From positions 1 through 12,935 of the forward strand of contig CANQEA010000037.1 in NCBI GenBank assembly GCA_947594095.1: 12,935 bases of DNA, read 5' to 3'. The translations under genes were made by a program, and so were the position numbers. The notes beneath the pieces are model-generated. The model was not told the origin of the DNA. It made no database searches and saw only the letters and a list, made by a program, of their open reading frames with translations. Shown here one piece after another: positions 7,641 to 12,935 of this stretch (position 1 is its first letter; each line of letters opens with the position of its first letter). The DNA comes from an uncultured Clostridia bacterium (GTDB lineage Bacteria > Bacillota_A > Clostridia > TANB77 > CAG-508).

Positions 7641-8033
7641 TTAATTACTTTGTACTATTTTTTTTCTTATAGATATAATCTTATTTTTATATCCATTAAC
7701 TGATTGGTTTAAATCATATATTTGTTGATTATATAACTTTCCTAATTCAATTCTTTCTTTTTTAGATAAGTCTTTTTCCTTAATTCTACCCATTTTAAAT
7801 AATTTTTGTAAATATAATAATTCTTTAAGTTCTTTATTTTCTTGTATCTTAATTTCTTCTACAAATGAGCTTTTTTTATTGACATTACTTCTAATTGTAT
7901 TTTCGTTAATTTGATTTTCATTTATTACTTGTTCGTTTTTATTGTTAGAAAATAAGTTTTTAAAAAAGTTTTTTATTCTATAAAAAATGCTATTTTCATT
8001 AACAGCTATCAAGCCCTCTTTTGATTTACTCAT
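7641..8033 (-). CDS. Small protein of unknown function, charged and helical
   Basis: A 130-residue protein I do not recognise. It starts with a short polar stretch, then an amphipathic basic/aromatic segment (SIFYRIKNFFKNLF, 15-28) that could lie on a membrane surface or bind a partner. An Asn/Glu-rich linker follows (31-53), then a long charged helix-forming region (about 57-128) suited to a coiled coil. There is no signal peptide or full membrane helix. GGAGGG stands seven bases before ATG 8033. Only 15 bases separate it from the gene upstream (8049-9131), and a hairpin terminator follows, so the two form one operon. Function is open; co-action with the upstream protein is likely from the layout alone. 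Confidence 0.75.
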   Translation of the reverse strand: MSKSKEGLIAVNENSIFYRIKNFFKNLFSNNKNEQVINENQINENTIRSNVNKKSSFVEEIKIQENKELKELLYLQKLFKMGRIKEKDLSKKERIELGKLYNQQIYDLNQSVNGYKNKIISIRKKIVQSN

Positions 8034-8048
8034 CGGAATCCCTCCATA

Positions 8049-9131
8049 TTATTCAATAGATATATTATCTTCTCTATTAGGTAATTGTCCCTCATATTTT
8101 TGATATAATTGTTTTGCTTTTTGTTCTTTATGTTCTAAAGATGTTTTTTCAAATTCTAAATCTTCTAATGAAGGTTCTTCTTGTACTTTGTCATCGTTTA
8201 TTTCATATCCTAATATTGATAGTAATTCTTTTGCAGAATCTTCTCCTTTTACTTCAACTAGTTTTAACAATTGCTCTAATCCACCCAAATTATTAATATC
8301 TCTTTTACTCATATTAGCAATAAAATTAGGAATAGTTCTTTCTTCAGTTTTTTCTTGTTTTTCAGCCTCAGGACTTTGTAATTTTACTTGCTCAAGATAA
8401 GATTTGGTTGACTCTACAGTTTTAAATTGTTCTCTAATACTAGCTATTTTTGATAGTGTTTTTTCATCAGGTGTTACTCGATTTGAAAGAAAGTTATATT
8501 CTGCATTTGTTAAATCTTTTAACTTTTGTGGGGCAAATACACTATATACAAAATCTTGAACAAAAGGCATAAATTCATCATTTCCAGCAAATTGTTTTGC
8601 AATATATTTAATATACGAGCTTACTGTATCAGCACTACCATCTTTTTCTTCCTCATGAGCACTTTCAGGGTATGCTATTTCATAAGTAAACATTTCTTGA
8701 ACACCTAAATTTGAACTTGTCCATCTATCTTTATCAGGATGTTCATTATCTATTACTACCTTTCCGTTTTCTTTTCTAAATGTTTGTTCTTCATAGTCAT
8801 ATTCATCATATACATAATATTCGCCATTTTCCTCATAATCATAATCTTCCCACTCTGCTTCTTCTTCAGAAAGCTTTCTTGTGCCACTAATTGGATGAGT
8901 CTCTCCATCTATTGTAACGTCTATTGTATCTGTTTCAGCCAAATACTCCATAATCTTTGAAATATCTACATCAGCATTGTACCAACTTAAATTTCTCTTA
9001 CATTCTAATTTTCCTTTTTCAGTTTCTTCAAATCTTTTTACATAGTTTGGAATTATCAATTTTGCTAAATTCACAAACTTTTGACTATCTTGACCATTAT
9101 ATTTAATGTCCCAACTTCCATACCATCCCAT
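8049..9131 (-). CDS. Acidic protein of unknown function, 360 residues
   Basis: I do not recognise this family. The N-terminal part (about 1-80) begins MGWYGSWDIKY and looks like a small mixed alpha/beta domain. It is followed by a very acidic, Tyr-rich stretch (about 89-116, with WEDYDYEENGEYY and YDEYDYEEQ), a helical middle region (about 168-250), and a C-terminal part with KRDINNLGGLEQLL (276-289) and a Glu/Lys-rich coiled-coil-like tail (about 318-350). There is no signal peptide or membrane helix, so it is probably cytoplasmic. ATG 9131 is chosen because AAAGGA lies about eight bases upstream. A longer form from TTG 9167 has no ribosome site and would start upstream of the predicted transcript start. 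It is first in an operon with the 130-residue gene and lies divergent from an XRE regulator that may control it. Confidence 0.8.
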   Translation of the reverse strand: MGWYGSWDIKYNGQDSQKFVNLAKLIIPNYVKRFEETEKGKLECKRNLSWYNADVDISKIMEYLAETDTIDVTIDGETHPISGTRKLSEEEAEWEDYDYEENGEYYVYDEYDYEEQTFRKENGKVVIDNEHPDKDRWTSSNLGVQEMFTYEIAYPESAHEEEKDGSADTVSSYIKYIAKQFAGNDEFMPFVQDFVYSVFAPQKLKDLTNAEYNFLSNRVTPDEKTLSKIASIREQFKTVESTKSYLEQVKLQSPEAEKQEKTEERTIPNFIANMSKRDINNLGGLEQLLKLVEVKGEDSAKELLSILGYEINDDKVQEEPSLEDLEFEKTSLEHKEQKAKQLYQKYEGQLPNREDNISIE

Positions 9132-9158
9132 ATATATCAATTCCTTTCTTTTATTACA

Positions 9159-9164
9159 ATTATA
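9159..9164 (-). promoter_or_regulatory. -10 box for the two-gene unknown operon
   Basis: A perfect TATAAT (minus strand) lies 28 bases before ATG 9131 and implies a leader of about 20 bases. No good -35 box is found at 16-18 bases, which suggests a weak promoter or one that needs an activator. Confidence 0.4.
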
Positions 9165-9219
9165 CAATATATATCATAACATCATATTTTTTACAATAAA
9201 TTTTACAAATAAAATGCTT

Positions 9220-9250
9220 ATGTTACAAAAAAATAATATTTCTGTAACAT
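9220..9250. promoter_or_regulatory. Operator-like inverted repeat in the divergent region
   Basis: ATGTTACA (9220-9227) and TGTAACAT (9243-9250) are perfect inverted copies with 15 bases between, so the arm centres are 23 bases apart, about two helix turns. A dimeric regulator such as the adjacent XRE protein could bind it. The run TTTTT after the right arm also allows a weak hairpin terminator on the plus strand, but no gene upstream needs one. Related TTTACAA-like words occur at about 9190 and 9202. Confidence 0.45.
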
Positions 9251-9346
9251 TTTTATAATAATCCATTCTCGGAAGTTTAACATATTCTATTATTTCTTCA
9301 AATTTCATTTGTAAAATAATTTATATTAGCTTATAAGTTAATTTTA

Positions 9347-9352
9347 TATAAT
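9347..9352 (+). promoter_or_regulatory. -10 box for the XRE regulator gene
   Basis: A perfect TATAAT stands 35 bases before ATG 9388 and fits a leader of about 29 bases. There is no recognisable -35 box 16-18 bases upstream, as for the promoter facing the other way. Confidence 0.35.
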
Positions 9353-9387
9353 TAATTAATCAAAATTTGAAAGGAATGTGGTTAAAC

Positions 9388-9660
9388 ATGAAAAATATAC
9401 AGTCTAAGGAGTTTTTTAATATAATAGGAAGAAACGTTAAATATTACAGAAAACTATATAATTTAGATAAAGGAAAAATGACGCAAGAAAACTTGGCAGA
9501 GAAAGTAGATGTTTCAACTGCATTAATTGGAAACTTAGAAAGTGAAAAAATAAAACAAGGAATAAGTGTTTATACAATGTGGAAAATAAGCAAAGCTTTA
9601 GAAATTCCAATTGAAAAACTTTTTGACGGATTACAAGATGATATAACTTTAAAAGCATAA
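9388..9660 (+). CDS. XRE/Cro-CI family helix-turn-helix regulator
   Basis: A 90-residue protein that is almost entirely one HTH_3 domain (about 14-81): a first helix with IGRNVKYYRKL, TQENLAEKV (32-40) as the support helix, and STALIGNLES (43-52) as the recognition helix. It has no effector or protease domain. The loop before the support helix (NLDKGKM) is longer than usual. The ATG at 9388 is preferred; a TTG at 9367 and an ATG at 9376 are also in frame, but the purine-rich AAAGGA at 9370-9375 sits against or after those starts. From AAAGGA to 9388 is 12 bases, a long spacing. It faces away from the two-gene unknown operon, with an operator-like repeat between, so self-control and control of that operon are likely inferences. 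A hairpin follows the stop. Confidence 0.88.
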   Translation: MKNIQSKEFFNIIGRNVKYYRKLYNLDKGKMTQENLAEKVDVSTALIGNLESEKIKQGISVYTMWKISKALEIPIEKLFDGLQDDITLKA

Positions 9661-9664
9661 AAAT

Positions 9665-9685
9665 AGGCGAGCGCTAAGCTCGCCT
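9665..9685. terminator. GC-rich hairpin terminator shared by convergent genes
   Basis: AGGCGAGC (9665-9672) pairs perfectly with GCTCGCCT (9678-9685) around a five-base loop, the most GC-rich stem in the window. The minus strand has the better U-tract (ATTTTTA), so it should end the acyl ligase message well; on the plus strand only TTT follows, giving a weaker stop for the regulator gene. Confidence 0.8.
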
Positions 9686-9689
9686 TTAG

Positions 9690-11417
9690 TTATACATTTT
9701 TCAATTCCTCATATCTCTTAACCTTTTGAGTAGTTGTCTTAGCAAGAGGAGTAGTTGTAACAGTTATATTTTTAATATGTTTATAAATAGGAAGCTGTTT
9801 ATTAATCTCCTTAACTTGTTTCCAAATTTCCTCTTTATAATCATCTTCAGATAATTTTCCAAATTGTTCTTCTATGATATCTTTGTCATAAACAATTTTA
9901 GCACATAACATTGTATCTGTTTTACTTTGTTCACGTTGATAAACCATAGACTCCATAATATAAGGCACTTTATTTAGTAAAAACTCAATCTCTTGAGGAT
10001 ACACATTCTTACCATTTCTAAGAACAATAATATCTTTCTTTCTTCCAGTAATAAATAAAAATCCATCTTCATCTATATAGCCAAAATCACCTGTTTTAAA
10101 CCAACCATCTTGCATTGACTTTTTAGTTTCTTCATCATTTTTGTAATATCCCATCATAACACTTGGCCCTTTAACTGCAATTTCGCCAACTCCGTCTTCA
10201 TCTTTTTCTTCTATTTTAATATCAAATTCATCAAAAGGAAGACCAACAGAGCCAGGTCGTTTTTCTTTATCAGTTTCAGCAGTTACAACAGGAGAAGTTT
10301 CTGTCAAACCATAACCTTGAATAGATGGAATACCTAAATTTGTATAACCAATAATTGTATTTCTATCCATTGGAGCAGATCCATATAAAACAATTCTAAG
10401 CTTTCCTCCAAAATTATCTAATATTTGTTTGAAAAACACTTTTCTTAAGTCAATTTTACATTTAAGAAGGGCATTTGATACTTTTGTTAAAGTATTAATT
10501 AATTTTGTTTTTCCTTTGTCATCAATTGCTTTTTGGATTTTCTTATACATTGTCTCTAATACAAGTGGTACAGCAACAAAAACTGAAACTTTATATTCTG
10601 CTAAATTTTTTTGTATATATTTTAAACCATCACAAAATGCAATAGTGCAACCACTGTAAAATCCATATAAAAATGTTATAGTACACTCAAAAGTATGATG
10701 AATTGGTAAAAATGAAAGAAGTGTATCTGTTGGGTATAGCTTAACCCATGAAGCTATAGAATTTATATTAGAACATATATTATATTGTGAAAGCATAACC
10801 CCTTTTGCCTCATTTGTTGTACCAGATGTAAATAATAAAATGGACATTTTTTTATTATCTATTTTTATTTCTTGGTACTTTTTATCTCCATTTTCTAATA
10901 ATTTTTTTCCATCTTCAATAAGTTTATCTATTGTTAAAATCTCTGTTTCATCTTTATCCATACAGATTAATGTATTTATTTTGTTTTCCTTATCTTCTTT
11001 TATTTTTAACATTAAATCTTTGTAAGACTCATCAAAAATAACAGCTTCAGCCTCACTTCTTGTTAAAAGTGACTTGATTTCATTTTCTGGCAAAGCTCTA
11101 TCTAATGGAACAATTATCATATTAGAAGTAGTAACAGCAAAATAGCTAATACACCATTCATATCTATTTTTTCCAATAACAGCAACCTTTTTTTCTTCTA
11201 ACCCCATATTTAATAAAGCTGTACCAACTGCTTTAACATCTTCTTTTACTTGAGAATACTTAATTTCAACATATTCAGGTTCTTTTGCTAAAGCATCTTT
11301 CTTAAATTTATATGCAATATTATCAGGGAAAAGCTCAGTTGTAGATTCAATTAACTCTTTAAAATCATTAACTTGCCTTGTACCAAGATATACCTTCCTA
11401 GATTTTCTATCACTCAT
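9690..11417 (-). CDS. Long-chain fatty acid CoA ligase (AMP-forming)
   Basis: This 575-residue adenylate-forming enzyme activates a carboxylic acid, most likely a long-chain fatty acid, with ATP and then passes it to CoA. Motifs: the phosphate loop TSGTTNEAKG (197-206, with Asn-Glu-Ala in place of the usual Gly-x-Pro), QGYGLTETSP (367-376), GWFKTGD (438-444), GRKKDIIVLRNGKNVYPQEIE (from 458), and a C-terminal Lys565 in TTTQKVKR. The NGKNVYP motif and length are typical of FAA1/FadD15-like ligases rather than peptide-synthetase A domains, and there is no carrier domain. The start ATG 11417 is fixed by an in-frame stop two codons upstream. The ribosome site is unusual: AAAGGAG and GGTGAT are split by four bases. 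The gene stands alone with its own promoter and terminator. An acyl-ACP or acyl-AMP role cannot be excluded. Confidence 0.9.
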   Translation of the reverse strand: MSDRKSRKVYLGTRQVNDFKELIESTTELFPDNIAYKFKKDALAKEPEYVEIKYSQVKEDVKAVGTALLNMGLEEKKVAVIGKNRYEWCISYFAVTTSNMIIVPLDRALPENEIKSLLTRSEAEAVIFDESYKDLMLKIKEDKENKINTLICMDKDETEILTIDKLIEDGKKLLENGDKKYQEIKIDNKKMSILLFTSGTTNEAKGVMLSQYNICSNINSIASWVKLYPTDTLLSFLPIHHTFECTITFLYGFYSGCTIAFCDGLKYIQKNLAEYKVSVFVAVPLVLETMYKKIQKAIDDKGKTKLINTLTKVSNALLKCKIDLRKVFFKQILDNFGGKLRIVLYGSAPMDRNTIIGYTNLGIPSIQGYGLTETSPVVTAETDKEKRPGSVGLPFDEFDIKIEEKDEDGVGEIAVKGPSVMMGYYKNDEETKKSMQDGWFKTGDFGYIDEDGFLFITGRKKDIIVLRNGKNVYPQEIEFLLNKVPYIMESMVYQREQSKTDTMLCAKIVYDKDIIEEQFGKLSEDDYKEEIWKQVKEINKQLPIYKHIKNITVTTTPLAKTTTQKVKRYEELKNV

Positions 11418-11461
11418 TTAAATCACCCAATCTCCTTTAAATTCTCATTTCTTATGTAATT

Positions 11462-11490
11462 AATATATAATATTATTAAAAAAATTTCAA
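11462..11490 (-). promoter_or_regulatory. Promoter of the acyl ligase gene
   Basis: On the minus strand TTGAAA (11490-11485), 17 bases and TATATT (11467-11462) give a good sigma-A promoter, with transcription from about 11455 and a leader near 38 bases. On the plus strand a TATAAT at 11466-11471 with a weak TTCTCA 18 bases before it may serve the protease gene; it overlaps this promoter, so the two could interfere. Confidence 0.55.
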
Positions 11491-11557
11491 TAGTTATATA
11501 CAAAAATTATGTTTATTGATATGAAAAACAGTTAATACTAATTAAGAGGTGAAAAAT

Positions 11558-12688
11558 TTGAAGGCAAAAAAAAGAAAAAGCTCTGGCAAAAAAGTATTAA
11601 TTGTTTTTTTAGTAGTATTATTTGTATGGGTGTTTGGATTTTATTTATATAGTACATACCAAAAAATAGAGATAGACAATTCAAATTACCAAACTGAAAG
11701 AGTATTATCCACAATAGAAGAACAAACTGTGGAAGAAGCAGAAGAAAACAGTAAAAATGTATCAGATGTAATAGAAGAAACCTTGCAAAGCGTAGTAGGA
11801 ATATCAAAACTAAAAAACACTGGAAGTTCAATATTTAGCAAAAGTACAGAAAGTGAACTTGGCCTTGGAACAGGATTTATTGTTAGCGAAAACGGCTATC
11901 TAGTAAGCAATGAACATGTAACAGGAGGTAAATACAGCAAATGCTATGTTACCTTAGAAAATGGAAGTAATTATGATGGAACTGTCGTATGGGGAGACCA
12001 AGACCTAGACTTATCAATAGTTAAAATAAATGCAAAAAATTTAAAACCACTAGAATTAGGAAATTCTAGTCAAATTAGAGTAGGAGAAACAGTATATGCA
12101 ATTGGAAATCCAATAGGATTTGAATTTAGAAGAACTGTAACATCTGGGATAATTAGTGCAAAAAACAGAACAATAAAATTAGAAGAGGATGAAAATTCAA
12201 GTTATATGACAAATCTAATTCAAACAGATGCAACAATAAATCCAGGAAATAGTGGCGGACCGTTAATATACCCAAATGGTCAAATTATAGGAATAAACAC
12301 AGTTAAAATAACATCAGCAGAAGGAATAGGATTTGCAATTCCAATTAATGTTATAAAGCCAATTATACAAAGTTATATAAACACTGGAAAGTTTGATGAA
12401 CCAAGTATTGGAATATACGCATATGACAAAGAAGTTGTGCCATACTTAGAATCAAAAATTAATATAGAAAAAGGAATATATGTAGCACAAATAACAAAAA
12501 ACGGCCCAGCTGATAAAACAGAATTAAAAGAAGGAGATATTATAATTTCAATAGATGGAAGAAATTTAAATACAATGAATGATTTAAGGCAATATATTTA
12601 TACAAAAAGTCCAAATGATGAGGTAACATTGCAAATAGAAAGAGGGAAAATAACAAAAACAATTACTATTAAGCTTGGAAGCAAGTAG
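11558..12688 (+). CDS. Membrane-anchored HtrA/DegP-like serine protease with one PDZ domain
   Basis: This 376-residue protein has a Lys/Arg-rich cytoplasmic start (1-12), one membrane helix (about 13-34), an acidic linker, a trypsin-like protease domain (about 75-275) and a PDZ domain (about 283-374). The catalytic triad is visible: His120 in SNEHV, Asp151 in DLDLSIVKI and Ser232 in GNSGGP. HtrA proteases of this layout degrade misfolded proteins outside the membrane; in Firmicutes they are called HtrA, HtrB or YyxA. TTG 11558 is chosen because GAGGTG (11546-11551) stands six bases before it; the GTG at 11549 lies within that site and has none of its own. The gene is divergent from the acyl ligase. 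I see no CssRS-type repeat in the promoter. Which paralogue it is cannot be told from the window. Confidence 0.92.
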   Translation: MKAKKRKSSGKKVLIVFLVVLFVWVFGFYLYSTYQKIEIDNSNYQTERVLSTIEEQTVEEAEENSKNVSDVIEETLQSVVGISKLKNTGSSIFSKSTESELGLGTGFIVSENGYLVSNEHVTGGKYSKCYVTLENGSNYDGTVVWGDQDLDLSIVKINAKNLKPLELGNSSQIRVGETVYAIGNPIGFEFRRTVTSGIISAKNRTIKLEEDENSSYMTNLIQTDATINPGNSGGPLIYPNGQIIGINTVKITSAEGIGFAIPINVIKPIIQSYINTGKFDEPSIGIYAYDKEVVPYLESKINIEKGIYVAQITKNGPADKTELKEGDIIISIDGRNLNTMNDLRQYIYTKSPNDEVTLQIERGKITKTITIKLGSK

Positions 12689-12796
12689 TATGAAGAAATT
12701 AAAATAAAATTTGAATAACTTTAAAAATGCCTGTTCAAGTGTTTTAAAGCCGTCCAAAAAAACATTAAAAAAATTTTAAAAAAATCGCCTAAACTA

Positions 12797-12825
12797 TTGA
12801 CATCCGTAAGAAAAGATTGTATAAT
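12797..12825 (+). promoter_or_regulatory. Perfect-consensus sigma-A promoter reading out of the window
   Basis: TTGACA (12797-12802) and TATAAT (12820-12825) are exact and 17 bases apart, the best promoter in the window. Transcription would start near 12832. More than 100 bases of leader follow without a convincing gene, so the target begins beyond 12935. The 108 bases between the protease stop and this promoter hold only an AT-rich 8-base inverted repeat (12719-12726 with 12742-12749), too weak to call a terminator. Confidence 0.75.
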
Positions 12826-12935
12826 AGATAAGATTAGTATATTTTTTAAAATTAAATTTTTATAAATCAACTTAATTCAAAAAATTTATGAGAAAAAAAG
12901 AGGAATTAAAAATAGTGGAAACTTAGGGATTTCGT

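Noticed and set aside
9132..9167. TTG start at 9167 for the 360-residue protein
   Set aside because: No ribosome site, and it would lie upstream of the transcript start predicted from TATAAT at 9164-9159.
12719..12749. Inverted repeat CTTTAAAA/TTTTAAAG as protease terminator
   Set aside because: The stem is nearly all A-T with a 15-base loop and no T-run after it, so it should be too weak.
12888..12926. Twelve-codon frame after the right-end promoter (leader peptide?)
   Set aside because: There is no ribosome site before its ATG, and the peptide lacks the repeated codons of an attenuator.

Overview
The window is about 70% A+T, uses AGGAGG-type ribosome sites and sigma-A type TTGACA/TATAAT promoters, and its proteins are rich in Lys, Asn and Ile. 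All reading frames make sense with the ordinary bacterial code. This fits a low-GC Firmicute of the Clostridia, possibly a gut species; that placement is inferred from composition and gene families, not from a marker gene.

Layout. (1) Positions 1-4735, minus strand: a one-module, reductase-terminated nonribosomal peptide synthetase (C-A-T-R, about 1407 residues) with its own promoter. Eleven bases downstream lies a membrane-protein gene that runs off the left edge; its ribosome site overlaps the synthetase stop codon. (2) Positions 5123-6252, plus strand: an Rpn-family PD-(D/E)XK nuclease gene with a strong promoter. It appears to hold a second, in-frame gene for its own C-terminal 93 residues, started by an excellent internal ribosome site. 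This resembles the toxin/intragenic-antitoxin arrangement described for Rpn phage-defence proteins. (3) Positions 6355-7506, minus: a major-facilitator transporter. (4) Positions 7599-9131, minus: two adjacent genes of unknown function ending at a hairpin terminator. A divergent XRE-type regulator lies at 9388-9660, with an operator-like inverted repeat between them. (5) Positions 9690-11417, minus: a long-chain fatty acyl-CoA/AMP ligase. (6) Positions 11558-12688, plus: a membrane-anchored HtrA-type serine protease with one PDZ domain. (7) The right end has a perfect-consensus promoter (12797-12825) reading out of the window.

How the parts may work together. The synthetase should condense an acyl or aminoacyl donor with one amino acid (Thr-like pocket) and release the product reductively as an aldehyde or alcohol. 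The neighbouring membrane protein is probably co-translated with it. The transporter and acyl ligase are plausible but unproven partners for export and acyl supply, since each has its own promoter. The nuclease locus and the regulator-plus-two-unknowns locus look like accessory modules; the acyl ligase and HtrA look like ordinary chromosomal genes. No tRNA, rRNA, CRISPR array, insertion sequence or integrase was seen.
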